Assembly: GCA_937900135.1 (NCBI GenBank)
Contig: CALCDJ010000068.1
Span: 84,173-148,172, forward strand
DNA from: an uncultured Blautia sp.
Lineage (GTDB): Bacteria; Bacillota; Clostridia; Lachnospirales; Lachnospiraceae
Direction: 5' to 3'
Length of the DNA stretch: 64,000 bases
The position numbers and the translations under genes were made by a program. Position 1 is the stretch's first letter; each line of letters starts with the position of its first letter. Shown here piece by piece: positions 35,450-44,917 of the stretch. Under the pieces are notes generated by a model. That model was not told the origin of the DNA, ran no database searches, and saw only the letters and a list, made by a program, of their open reading frames with translations.

Positions 35450-36469
35450 ATGGGAGCTTATGAGAAAGTACTGGGATGTCTTTATGGAATGGCAACGGGA
35501 GATGCATTGGGAGTGCCTACCTCCTTTATGACTCCAGAGTACATTAAGAAAACATGGGGATGGATTACAACTTTTTATCCGCCAGAGAAAGGGCATATTT
35601 TCCACGATGGCTTAAAAGCAGGGGAATATACTGATGATACGGAACAGGCACTTGCATTAATGAAATCTTTTATTCGAAATAAAAAAGTAGTTCCAAGAGA
35701 TGTTGTAAATGAGATTTTACTTTGGGCAGATAGAGTAAAAGATAAATATGCAAGTCCTTTAGGCCCGAGTACAGAAAAAGCATTAAAAGCTATTCGTGCT
35801 GGTGCAGATATTACACAGAGTGGACGTTATGGAAATACGAATGGTTCTGCGATGAGAATCGCACCTGTAGGTATTATCCATGGATTAAGAGAGTCATCTT
35901 GTGAGGAAATGGTAAAAGATGTATATCTGACATGCCTTCCGACACATAACACAACAGTTTGCGTATCATCCGCAGCTGCAGTTGCATGGGGAATTGCGGT
36001 ATGTCTTCGGGGAGAAACAGATATGGATGTGATCATTGAGGAAACTATGAGAGCTGCTGAAATTGGAAAACAGTATGGATATCCGATTGTATCCCCATCT
36101 ATTGCAAAAAGAATAGAATTTATTTATGGCATAGTAAAAAAATCCAATGGAAAAGAAGAAGCAATGCAAGAAATCTATGATTATTTTGGCGGCGGAGATA
36201 TTGCTGCGGAATCCGTACCAGTAGCAATTGGATTGTTTGCATTAGGTAAAGGGAATCCAAAGGAAGTTAATGAGATCTGTGTGAATTTTGGTGGAGATTG
36301 CGATACCAATGCTGCAATGGCAGGCGCGATGGCGGGTGCGATGGCAGGTATTGAAGCTGTACCGAGTGAATGGTGTGAAACCATAAGGAAAGTAAATAAT
36401 ATTGATTTTGAATCTTTTACAAAAGAGATTCTTGATTTGATTCCACAGTGGGAAGTTGGAGAACCGTAA
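35450..36469 (+). CDS. ADP-ribosylglycohydrolase-family protein
   Basis: About 339 residues. The family's metal-site pieces are visible: GDALGVP (residues 18-24), YTDDTEQALALM (about 60) and GGDCDTNAAMAGAMAG (near 280). Members remove ADP-ribose from arginine or other acceptors, or act on smaller ribosides in catabolic operons. It is preceded by AGGAGGAGG, lies 32 bases after pfkB and 21 bases before the binding protein, so it is in one operon with the importer. Its closest functional parallel by arrangement is YegU of E. coli (yegTUV). Confidence 0.88.
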   Translation: MGAYEKVLGCLYGMATGDALGVPTSFMTPEYIKKTWGWITTFYPPEKGHIFHDGLKAGEYTDDTEQALALMKSFIRNKKVVPRDVVNEILLWADRVKDKYASPLGPSTEKALKAIRAGADITQSGRYGNTNGSAMRIAPVGIIHGLRESSCEEMVKDVYLTCLPTHNTTVCVSSAAAVAWGIAVCLRGETDMDVIIEETMRAAEIGKQYGYPIVSPSIAKRIEFIYGIVKKSNGKEEAMQEIYDYFGGGDIAAESVPVAIGLFALGKGNPKEVNEICVNFGGDCDTNAAMAGAMAGAMAGIEAVPSEWCETIRKVNNIDFESFTKEILDLIPQWEVGEP

Positions 36470-36490
36470 ATCGGATTGGAGGGAAAAACT

Positions 36491-37828
36491 ATGAAGAAAA
36501 TTACGAAAATGGTAACTGCGTTAAGTTTAGTAGTTGGATTAGCAGTAGGAATGCCAATGACAGTGGCAGCAGATGATAAAAAAGAAATTACGATGTGGTT
36601 TTGGGGGGCTGCAACGGATTACCAAAAGACTATGAAAGACGTTTTATGTGGATGGTACAATAATTCACAGGATGAATATGAATTGTCTATTGAATTCAGA
36701 AATACTGTAGACACAGACATTCCAGTTGCCTTGGCAGCAGGTAATGCTCCAGATATCATATATGCGAGTGGCCCATCATATACAGCTGTATATCAGGCAG
36801 AAGACCTTGTGATGAATCTGGATAAGTACGCAGAAGAATATGGATGGAAAGATCGTCTGTTAAGTGTAATGTATGATTCTTGTACATTGGATGGAAGTCT
36901 TTATTCTGTACCAGGTGGTATGTGCATTGGCGGATTATATTATAATAAGGAATTGTTTGAAGAGAAAGGTTGGAAAGAACCGGAAACTTGGGATGAAATG
37001 TTAGCTTTATTTGACGAAGCGCAAAAAGAAGGAATTTATGCACTTGGCGCCGGAAATAAAGGATGGAAACCATGCAACGATCATTTTAGCTCTATGATTA
37101 TTAATCATTATGCAGGTGCAAATTTGTTTTATGACGCATTAACTGGAAAAAGTAGTTTTAAAACCGATGAAATGGTGGAAGCAGTGAATGTTTCTAAAGA
37201 ATGGTACGATAAAGGATATCTTGCAGGAGAAGATTATGTGAATCTTGACTCACAGGAAGTGATGCAGTTATTAGCAGATAAACGTTGTGCTATGATTATG
37301 GCGCCGTCTTTATATACACAGTTCGCAGCACAATCTTTCTTGGGTGAAGAACAGGATAAAGTAGGATTTATTCCAATGCCGTCTTATAATACGGAAGAAG
37401 ATGTTTATGATGTATCTTTGAATTGTAATTTCTCTATTAATGCAGCTACGAAATATGCAGATGAATGTGCAAAAATTTTAGATTATATGCTTACAGGTGA
37501 ATATGCAGTAAAAATGACAGAAGGCTGGCCTGGATATTGGACAACTCCAATCAAAGAGCTGGTGGAATATGATGCGTCATCTTTAACGGGATTATCAGGA
37601 ATGAGTATTGTAGCCTTCCAAAATGCGATTCCTCAGATTGATAAAGGTTATTTTGCATTCCATCCATCTACATTCTTTCCATCAGCCACGGTAACTGCTT
37701 TTGAGGATGTAGATACTGTTTGGCAGGGAGTAATGGATGCAGAAACGTTTTGTACAACTGTAGCAATGGAATTGGAATCTGATATTGAACAAAATTTGGT
37801 ATGTCCATTAGTAGAACCTTCTAAATAA
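36491..37828 (+). CDS. Extracellular solute-binding protein, sugar ABC family
   Basis: About 445 residues. A signal peptide (ITKMVTALSLVVGLAVGMPM, with A-A-D cleavage region) is followed by a family-1 binding protein (ITMWFWGAATDYQKTM, GGMCIGGLYYNKELFEEKGWKEPETWDEM). There is no lipobox cysteine after the signal, so it does not look like a lipoprotein, unusual for a Gram-positive binding protein. It should capture the imported compound for the two permeases downstream. GGAGGG before the ATG; an ATG 15 bases earlier is less likely. Confidence 0.9.
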   Translation: MKKITKMVTALSLVVGLAVGMPMTVAADDKKEITMWFWGAATDYQKTMKDVLCGWYNNSQDEYELSIEFRNTVDTDIPVALAAGNAPDIIYASGPSYTAVYQAEDLVMNLDKYAEEYGWKDRLLSVMYDSCTLDGSLYSVPGGMCIGGLYYNKELFEEKGWKEPETWDEMLALFDEAQKEGIYALGAGNKGWKPCNDHFSSMIINHYAGANLFYDALTGKSSFKTDEMVEAVNVSKEWYDKGYLAGEDYVNLDSQEVMQLLADKRCAMIMAPSLYTQFAAQSFLGEEQDKVGFIPMPSYNTEEDVYDVSLNCNFSINAATKYADECAKILDYMLTGEYAVKMTEGWPGYWTTPIKELVEYDASSLTGLSGMSIVAFQNAIPQIDKGYFAFHPSTFFPSATVTAFEDVDTVWQGVMDAETFCTTVAMELESDIEQNLVCPLVEPSK

Positions 37829-37842
37829 CGAAAATACTCTCT

Positions 37843-37883
37843 GTGGGTATCCGTCTGTACCTAGAGGGATACCCACCTTTTTT
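37843..37883 (+). terminator. Intercistronic hairpin between binding protein and permeases
   Basis: GTGGGTATCC pairs with GGATACCCAC around 14 bases, then CTTTTTTT. Such partial terminators commonly let the binding protein be made in excess of the membrane parts. Confidence 0.75.
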
Positions 37884-37920
37884 CGAATAAGGTCGGAGAA
37901 TCAGTTTGGAGGATAGAGAT

Positions 37921-38817
37921 ATGAAGGAATCTCGGTTATTTTTCAAGAAGAAGAGAATAAGTACAGTAGCTTATCATGTACTGTCCCTCCCTGCAATCTT
38001 GCTTAGTGGAGCGATTGTATTGATTCCGGCGATACAGACAATTTATTCTGCTTTTACAAAATGGAATGGAATTTCTACTGAAAAAGAATGGATTGGTCTA
38101 CAAAATTTTCAGGAACTTGCAAGTGACTGGGTTTTTTGGAAGTCGGTGGTAAATAATTTTAAGTGGACATTAATGTTTGTTACAATTCCGGTAATTGTAG
38201 CTCTACTAGCTTCAGTGATTATGGCATATTTACATATAGGAAGCAAATCTTTTCAAATAATATATATTATTCCCTATTTACTGGCACCAACTACAAATGC
38301 GATTATATGGTTGAATATGATATTTAGTCCAAATGCTGGGTTAATAGGTTTTTTGCAGAAATTGGGCTGGGAAATTACTTCTCCATTAGGAAATATGAAT
38401 ACTGCACTTGTAGGTGTAGCGTTAGTAGATATCTGGCATTATTGGGGATTTTTAACCGTAATTTATTTTGCGGCATTAAGACAAACTCCACAAGATCAGA
38501 TAGAAAGTGCAAGAATGGAAGGAAGTAATGGATGGCAAACATTTTGGTACGTTTATATGCCCAATATTGCTCCTACCGTACGTTTGATGTTGATTTTGAT
38601 TGTCATTTATTCATTTTGTACTTATGATTATATTTATTTAATGACATCAGGCGGTCCGGCGCATGCGACAGAAGTTTTAAGTACTTATGCATATTCGCTT
38701 GCTTATTCTGCATTTAAGTTTGGGAAAGCATCCGCAGTATCTTTGGTGATGGGACTTTTTGGATGTATTGCTGCATTCTTCTATACCTGGTTTAGCAGGA
38801 AGGAGGCACTGGAATGA
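37921..38817 (+). CDS. Sugar ABC permease, MalF type
   Basis: About 298 residues, six helices, with the EAA loop (ESARMEGSNGWQTFWYVYMPNIAPTV). It forms one half of the importer channel with the next gene. GGAGG lies ten bases before ATG 37921. No ATPase is encoded in the cassette, so the pair presumably uses a shared MsmK/UgpC-like ATPase encoded elsewhere, as many Firmicutes CUT1 systems do. Confidence 0.9.
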   Translation: MKESRLFFKKKRISTVAYHVLSLPAILLSGAIVLIPAIQTIYSAFTKWNGISTEKEWIGLQNFQELASDWVFWKSVVNNFKWTLMFVTIPVIVALLASVIMAYLHIGSKSFQIIYIIPYLLAPTTNAIIWLNMIFSPNAGLIGFLQKLGWEITSPLGNMNTALVGVALVDIWHYWGFLTVIYFAALRQTPQDQIESARMEGSNGWQTFWYVYMPNIAPTVRLMLILIVIYSFCTYDYIYLMTSGGPAHATEVLSTYAYSLAYSAFKFGKASAVSLVMGLFGCIAAFFYTWFSRKEALE

Positions 38818-39671
38818 AAAAGAAAAACAAAACTGGATATGCAAGATATCATAAAACAAGTGGCTATTATATTGCAATGAGTGCATTGATTTTGCTAGCA
38901 GTTATATCTTTATTTCCCATAGTTTTAGTATTGATTAATAGTTTTAAAACACATGTAGAAATATTACAGAATCCATTAACATTTCCCAAAAAAATAAGCT
39001 TTAGTAATTTTATATATACTTGGGAAGTTGGAAAATTTGCAGATGGGTTTATTAATAGTATAAAACTAACTGGAACTGCAATTATTACAGGTGTAATTGG
39101 ATCTACAACAATGGGATATGTGCTGGCTACAAGACGTGTAAAAACGTGGAAGATTCTTACGCTGTATTTTATGATTGCGACTACAGTTCCACTTCAAATG
39201 TTTATGTTGCCATTGTATAGTAGTTTTACAAAAATGGGATTGATGGGAAATGTTTATGCAGTAGGTGTAGCAATTGCTGCATGGAATCTTCCAATGCCTG
39301 TATTTTTAATGCGAACATATTTTTTGAAAGTGCCATATGAGTTGGAAGAAGCAGCTAGAGTAGATGGTGCAAATACATTTACTGTATTTACCCAAATTGT
39401 AATGCCGATCGTTTCTCCAGGAATGGTAACAGTTTCTTGTATTGTGGGCTTATTCTCCTGGAATGAATATCTTCTTAGTACCACGTTGTTACAAAGTGAA
39501 GAAAATTTCACAGCAACCTTAAAGTATCTTAGTTTGAATGGTACATTTTCCAGAGATTTTAGTGTTATCATGTCTGGTGCTGTGATTATGGTAGTACCTA
39601 TGTTAGTTGTATTTCTGCTTCTTCAAAATAAATTTATTGAAGGAATGGCAGGAGGAGCGGTTAAAGGTTAA
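38814..39671 (+). CDS. Sugar ABC permease, MalG type
   Basis: 285 residues, six helices and the EAA loop (EEAARVDGANTFTVFTQIVMPIV). Its ATG overlaps the stop of the preceding permease (ATGA). Partner of the MalF-type subunit. Confidence 0.9.
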   Translation: MKKKNKTGYARYHKTSGYYIAMSALILLAVISLFPIVLVLINSFKTHVEILQNPLTFPKKISFSNFIYTWEVGKFADGFINSIKLTGTAIITGVIGSTTMGYVLATRRVKTWKILTLYFMIATTVPLQMFMLPLYSSFTKMGLMGNVYAVGVAIAAWNLPMPVFLMRTYFLKVPYELEEAARVDGANTFTVFTQIVMPIVSPGMVTVSCIVGLFSWNEYLLSTTLLQSEENFTATLKYLSLNGTFSRDFSVIMSGAVIMVVPMLVVFLLLQNKFIEGMAGGAVKG

Positions 39672-39700
39672 AATTATTTAATGAACAGGGAGCGTGAATT

Positions 39701-41836
39701 ATGAGTATTAATAAATATAAAGAACAAATATATGCAGGTGTATTAGGAAAAATTATTGGGGTTTATTTGGGCCGGCCAGTAGAAGGATGGAGTTATGAAG
39801 CGATCCGAGATCAATTTGATTTTGTGGATTATTATGTGGCTCATAAAACAGGAGCCCCATTTATTGTTCCAGACGATGATATTTCTGGCACATTTGTATT
39901 TTATCGAGCATTGGAAGATAACGAGTATAATCCAGAAATCAAAGCAGAGGATATTGGGGAAGCATGGCTGAACTATATTGTAGAAGATAAAACTATCTTA
40001 TGGTGGGGTGGTTTAGCACGTTCTACTGAACATTCTGCATATTTGCGCTTGAAACAGGGATATAAACCTCCGGTTACGGGTTCAGGCGAAATGAATGGAA
40101 TGGCGATCGCTGAACAGATTGGTTCTCAAATTTTTATAGATACTTGGGCCATGGTAAATCCAGGTAATCCGGCGAGAGCGGCGAAAATGGCTAGAGAAGC
40201 AGCGGTGGTAAGTCATGACGGAATAGCGGTAGAATGTGCGGTATATTTAGCTGCATTGGAAGCAATGGCATTTGAAGAAAAGAATGTAGATATACTTTTA
40301 AAAGAAGCTAGGAAGTATATTGCAGACAATGAATATGGAAAACAGTTAAATGGATTGTTAGATGAAGTAATAAAAAAATGCCATGAATCGAATGATTGGC
40401 GCGATGTACGTGATTGGATTGAAGAAAACCATAATTATGCAAAATATCAAGGAAATTGTCCTATGGTTCCCAATCATTTATCTGTGATCATGGCTTTAAT
40501 TATGGGCGGTGATGATTTTAGAAAAAGTATTTCTATTGCAGTATCTGCAGGGTGGGATACAGATTGTAATGGAGGAAATGTAGGATGTTTAAATGCTATT
40601 CGTCTTGGTTTGGAGAGTATTGATGCAGATGCAGATATGAGAGGGCCAGTAGCAGATAGAATGTACGTTGTGAGCACAGATGGCGGAGACTGTATTTTTG
40701 ATGCAGTACGGGAAAGTAGAAAGATTATTCGTGCCGCTGCTGCTTTGAATGGCGAAAAAGTTGAAATTCCAGGAGAAAGATATGCATTTGAATTTCCTGG
40801 AAGTGTACAGGGTTTTATGATCTATCCGGGATGCACGTTTGATCAAGCGGCAAAAAGAGTTTATAACTCTATGGAAATAGATGGAAAACCTGGACTGGCT
40901 GTTGATTATAAAGGTGTATCTGGTTCTGTGACAGCTTCTGTGACGGTGCAGACATATGTAGATCCAACGCCAAAAGCAGCGGCAGATACCAGTTATTTTG
41001 AAGTGTATGCATCACCATCTCTTTATACAGGTCAAGAAGTTTCGGCAGTAGTAGATTGTATATCTGAGGAAAATCCGGATTTTAGATTTTTCATAGAGTA
41101 TTATGATGCAAATGATAATATTGCAGTTATGAAGGAAGAGTGTATACATAAATTAAACAAAGGTTTAAATACATTAAAGTGGAAAATGCCAGACACAAAA
41201 GGACGTGCAATTTATCGTTTGGGATTTGAATTATTATCAGATAGAAGAAAGGATGGCTACCTGGTTGTACGTAAAGTAGATTGGAAAGGGTGTCCAGAGT
41301 ATTTCCATATGGGAACATCACAGGAATTGACTCCTGGTTTAAGCCCATTTGTAACTAGAACAAAATGGATGATGGCATTTATGAATAGCTGTAAATGTGC
41401 AGGACCAGATTATCTTGCTACTTTTGCGATTTCCCATCCGGAAAGAAATGGTGTAATGACAATTGGAACAAAAGATTGGAAGGATTATTCTGTAGAATCT
41501 AGAATTCAATTTGTTCATGCTGAATATGCAGGATTGGTTGCAAGGGCAAAAGGTCATAGAAATTATTATGCAGCAGTATTTAGCAATGGAAAGATTCAGA
41601 TTGTAAAATGCTACAAAGGAAATGTTACTGTTTTAGCGACATCAAAAGAATTAACTTATAAAGAAGGCGATTGGCATGACTGGAAATTTGAGGTAAAAGG
41701 AATGCATTTGGCAATGTATATAGACGGAAAAGAAGCTGTGAGCTGTGAAGATGATTCTTATTCATGCGGAGCATGTGGTTATGTCGTGGATGAGGGTGCT
41801 ATTGTTGCCAATGAATTCACTATACGTGCACTTTGA
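39701..41836 (+). CDS. Large ADP-ribosylglycohydrolase-family protein with C-terminal beta domain
   Basis: 711 residues, no signal peptide. Residues 1-330 are ADP-ribosylglycohydrolase-like: GVLGKIIGVYLGRPVEGW, PDDDISGTF, and SAGWDTDCNGGNVGCL. After a linker, residues about 350-520 look like a beta-rich region (SVQGFMIYPGCTF), and 580-711 resemble a LamG/DUF1080 jelly-roll (WKDYSVESRIQF, AGLVARAKGHRNYYAA, GDWHDWKFEVKGMHLAMYIDG). Jelly-rolls of this type usually bind glycans outside cells, yet no export signal is seen. A second hydrolase of the same family in one operon is unusual. Confidence 0.82.
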   Translation: MSINKYKEQIYAGVLGKIIGVYLGRPVEGWSYEAIRDQFDFVDYYVAHKTGAPFIVPDDDISGTFVFYRALEDNEYNPEIKAEDIGEAWLNYIVEDKTILWWGGLARSTEHSAYLRLKQGYKPPVTGSGEMNGMAIAEQIGSQIFIDTWAMVNPGNPARAAKMAREAAVVSHDGIAVECAVYLAALEAMAFEEKNVDILLKEARKYIADNEYGKQLNGLLDEVIKKCHESNDWRDVRDWIEENHNYAKYQGNCPMVPNHLSVIMALIMGGDDFRKSISIAVSAGWDTDCNGGNVGCLNAIRLGLESIDADADMRGPVADRMYVVSTDGGDCIFDAVRESRKIIRAAAALNGEKVEIPGERYAFEFPGSVQGFMIYPGCTFDQAAKRVYNSMEIDGKPGLAVDYKGVSGSVTASVTVQTYVDPTPKAAADTSYFEVYASPSLYTGQEVSAVVDCISEENPDFRFFIEYYDANDNIAVMKEECIHKLNKGLNTLKWKMPDTKGRAIYRLGFELLSDRRKDGYLVVRKVDWKGCPEYFHMGTSQELTPGLSPFVTRTKWMMAFMNSCKCAGPDYLATFAISHPERNGVMTIGTKDWKDYSVESRIQFVHAEYAGLVARAKGHRNYYAAVFSNGKIQIVKCYKGNVTVLATSKELTYKEGDWHDWKFEVKGMHLAMYIDGKEAVSCEDDSYSCGACGYVVDEGAIVANEFTIRAL

Positions 41837-41901
41837 CGAGAAGTAAATGATAATAGCAGATAACAGAAATCATTCTTTATGAAAGGATAGACGGGAAAAA
41901 G

Positions 41902-42822
41902 ATGAAAAAAAGTGATGCGATCAGGAATAAAGAGTCTGTCCGGCGTATTCAGCAACGTTTTGAGTATAGAGATAATATTCCGCCGAAAGGATTTTTCATA
42001 AAAGGAAAACCTGCACTGACCCAAATTGATCCAGAAAAAGTAGGAGACTACGTAATTATTCTGGTTAGAGATGCTTTGTGTGCATATGGAAAAGATCCAG
42101 CTGAAGTTGTGGCAGATAAATTGGAAAATGCAGAATTGATCGGAGCGTCAGGAATGTATACCTCATACAGTGGCTGGTATAAAGGCGCACATATCACAGC
42201 TGTAAGTGGAGGAAGTGGTGCTCCGGAAATGGAAATGATCATGTATGATTATTTAGAGTTTACAGATGCAAGTACATTTATCAGATTGGGTGGTTCTGGT
42301 GGTTTTGGTGATCATGTAAAACCAGGAGATATTGTGATTACTTCAGGGGCAGTACGTGGTGAAGGTATGACAAAGGCATATATTGATGCTGCCTATCCAG
42401 CTGTCAGTAGCTATGAAGTGGTTTGTGCAATGGTGCAGGCCGCAGAAAGGAAAAAAGCATCATATCACGTAGGTGTTACCGTATCGTGTGACAGCGATTA
42501 TGTGGGTGGTGGAAGACCAGGACCAGGTGGTTATATGCAGCCTTGGAATATTGAACATGCTGGGATATATAACAGAGCCGGATGTTTAAATGGGGATCGC
42601 GAGTCTTCAGCGATTATTACGCTTGCTTCTCTTTTCGGTAGAAGAGGGGGATCGGTATGTTCAGTTTCTGATAATATGTGTACAGGTCTTAAATTTAAAG
42701 AAGGTGTTGGCCATTATTCAGCATTAGAAATTGTTTTAGAAGGATGTGCAGTGCTTCATCAAATGGATCTGGAAAAAGGGAATCGCAAATATTGGCATCC
42801 GGAGATAGGCAACTCTCTATAA
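41902..42822 (+). CDS. Nucleoside phosphorylase (uridine phosphorylase-like)
   Basis: 306 residues of the PNP/UDP phosphorylase family: SGGSGAPEMEMIMYDYLEF, IRLGGSGGFGDHVKPGDIVI and a C-terminal catalytic region (RESSAIITLASLFGRRGGSVCSVSDN). The GSGG..GD motif matches the phosphate and ribose site (GTCGGL.. in classical uridine phosphorylase). It splits a nucleoside into base and ribose-1-phosphate. Last gene of the cassette, 65 bases after the large hydrolase, before a terminator. Confidence 0.85.
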   Translation: MKKSDAIRNKESVRRIQQRFEYRDNIPPKGFFIKGKPALTQIDPEKVGDYVIILVRDALCAYGKDPAEVVADKLENAELIGASGMYTSYSGWYKGAHITAVSGGSGAPEMEMIMYDYLEFTDASTFIRLGGSGGFGDHVKPGDIVITSGAVRGEGMTKAYIDAAYPAVSSYEVVCAMVQAAERKKASYHVGVTVSCDSDYVGGGRPGPGGYMQPWNIEHAGIYNRAGCLNGDRESSAIITLASLFGRRGGSVCSVSDNMCTGLKFKEGVGHYSALEIVLEGCAVLHQMDLEKGNRKYWHPEIGNSL

Positions 42823-42851
42823 TTTGAATGTAAAGAATATGTATGATAATG

Positions 42852-42893
42852 AAGGGCGAAAGGCTTGTTTTCAGACTTTTCGCCCTTGTTTTC
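42852..42893 (+). terminator. Terminator at the end of the cassette
   Basis: AAGGGCGAAA pairs with TTTTCGCCCTT around a 15-base loop, followed by GTTTTCATTT. It closes the cassette before selB. Confidence 0.8.
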
Positions 42894-42993
42894 ATTTGAT
42901 TTTTTATTCTAAAATAACACTCTAAAATTCTTGTTCCAGTACCGGTGATAATGTGATAGAATAGAAGCAGTTCTTTTTACTCGGAGGCGAAAT

Positions 42994-44916
42994 ATGAAAC
43001 ACGTAATTATCGGAACCGCAGGACATGTGGATCATGGAAAAACGTGCCTGATCAAGGCTCTGACCGGCATTGATACAGACCGTCTGAAAGAAGAGAAGAA
43101 GCGTGGAATAACCATAGAACTTGGATTTGCTTACCTGGATCTTTCCAATGGAAGACGGGTGGGGATTATTGATGTGCCAGGACATGAGAAATTTGTGAAA
43201 AATATGCTCTCAGGAGCTGGGGGAATGGACTTAGCCATGCTGGTGGTTGCTGCAGATGAGGGGGTTATGCCTCAGACCGTAGAGCATCTGGAGATTCTCT
43301 CTATTCTTGGAATCAGACATGGTGTGATTGTACTGACTAAGTGTGACCTGGTGGAACCGGATTTTCTGGAACTGGTGAAAGAGGAGGTACAGGAACTGGT
43401 ACAGGGAACATTTCTGGAACAGGCTCCTATCCTTCCTGTGTCCGCCTATGAGGGAAAGGGAATCCAGGAACTGAGAATGACTTTGGAGCAGCTTTGTGAG
43501 GCGCTTCCGGAACGGGCGTTGGAAAGTCATTTCCGTCTGCCTGTTGATCGTATCTTTACTCTGAAAGGTTTTGGGACTGTGGTAACGGGAACCCTGATGG
43601 AAGGAAAAATAAAAAAAGATCAGGAAGTAATGCTTTATCCGGAAGAATTACCAGTAAAAATACGAAGCATTCAGGTGCATTCCCAAGGGGAGGAGACAGC
43701 ATATGCCGGACAGAGAGCGGCAGTCAATCTTCCTGACTGCAAAAAAGATCAGATAAAAAGAGGAGATGTCCTGGCAACCAGACACAGCCTTTTTCCCACT
43801 AGAATGCTGGATGTTAGGTTAGAGATACTGCCTCATGCAGAGCATACCATTCGTCATGGAGCCAGGGTACATATCTATCATGGAACCAAAGAGCTCCTTG
43901 GAAAAGTCTGCCTTATGGACAAAGGAGAGTTAAAGGCAGGAGAAAGCGGGTATGTGCAGCTTCGCCTGGAAGAAAAAACAGTAGCAAAAAAAGGCGATCA
44001 TTTTGTTCTTCGATTTTATTCCCCGGTGGAAACCCTGGGCGGGGGTGTGATTTTGGATGCCTGTCCCAAGAAGCACAGGAAAAGTGATCCAAAAGCGCTG
44101 GAGGCATTTGCCATAAAAGAAACAGGATGTCAGAAGGAGCAGCTTGCCTTGGCGGCTCTGGAGCATATGGGATGCTTCTATTCTTTGACGGAACTGACAG
44201 AACGTTGTTCTCTGGATCGTTCCAGGGTGAAGAATCTTGCCAGAAAGCTGGTAGAAGAACAGAGTTTTGTGCAGCTGGAAGAGAATCTTTTTATTCACAG
44301 AGAAGAACTGAAGCTCTACGAAAAAAAAGTAGCGGGTTTTCTGGATGACTTTCATAAAGCATTTCCTCTTAAGGAAGGAATGGGGCTGGAAGAGGTCCGA
44401 AGCCGGATGAATCTGAAATATGCCAATCATGTGGCAGATGAGATTTTGGAAATCTTAAAATTAGAAAAGAAAATCAAAGAGCATCAGGGACTGATCAGCA
44501 AATATCGTTTTCGAGTGGTTGTAAAAGAAGATGAGGATGCGGTGATTCAGGAAATCATCCAGTATTATCTGAAGGTGGGATTTGCCCCGCTGACCACAGA
44601 ACTGTATGCAAAAGAACACGAAAAACAAAAGAAATTCAGAGCAATTTTTACTTCGCTTTTAAACAAAAAAATCCTGATTCGACTGGATGGACAGTATTGC
44701 ATTCATGCAGACTACTACCAGAAAGCGAAGGAAGCTTTTGAAGAAATGACGCAGACGACACCGGTAGTCTCCCTGGGGGCATACCGGGATCATCTGGGAT
44801 GTTCCAGAAAGATTGCGGTAGCAATACTGGAGCATTTCGATAAAAATGGATTCACAAGAAAGACAGAAGAGGGAAGAATATGGAAGGCTTCCCAGAAGAA
44901 TGAGGGGGTGAAATAA
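42994..44916 (+). CDS. selB: Selenocysteine-specific elongation factor SelB
   Basis: 640 residues. G1 GHVDHGKT is at residues 10-17, then GITIELGFAYLDL, DVPGHEKFVKNM and TKCDL. Domains II and III of the EF-Tu type follow, then C-terminal winged helices (residues 380-640) that bind the SECIS hairpin. It delivers Sec-tRNA to the UGA of fdhF and selD. First gene of selB-selD-selA; GGAGGCG precedes the ATG. Confidence 0.95.
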   Translation: MKHVIIGTAGHVDHGKTCLIKALTGIDTDRLKEEKKRGITIELGFAYLDLSNGRRVGIIDVPGHEKFVKNMLSGAGGMDLAMLVVAADEGVMPQTVEHLEILSILGIRHGVIVLTKCDLVEPDFLELVKEEVQELVQGTFLEQAPILPVSAYEGKGIQELRMTLEQLCEALPERALESHFRLPVDRIFTLKGFGTVVTGTLMEGKIKKDQEVMLYPEELPVKIRSIQVHSQGEETAYAGQRAAVNLPDCKKDQIKRGDVLATRHSLFPTRMLDVRLEILPHAEHTIRHGARVHIYHGTKELLGKVCLMDKGELKAGESGYVQLRLEEKTVAKKGDHFVLRFYSPVETLGGGVILDACPKKHRKSDPKALEAFAIKETGCQKEQLALAALEHMGCFYSLTELTERCSLDRSRVKNLARKLVEEQSFVQLEENLFIHREELKLYEKKVAGFLDDFHKAFPLKEGMGLEEVRSRMNLKYANHVADEILEILKLEKKIKEHQGLISKYRFRVVVKEDEDAVIQEIIQYYLKVGFAPLTTELYAKEHEKQKKFRAIFTSLLNKKILIRLDGQYCIHADYYQKAKEAFEEMTQTTPVVSLGAYRDHLGCSRKIAVAILEHFDKNGFTRKTEEGRIWKASQKNEGVK

Positions 44917-44917
44917 A

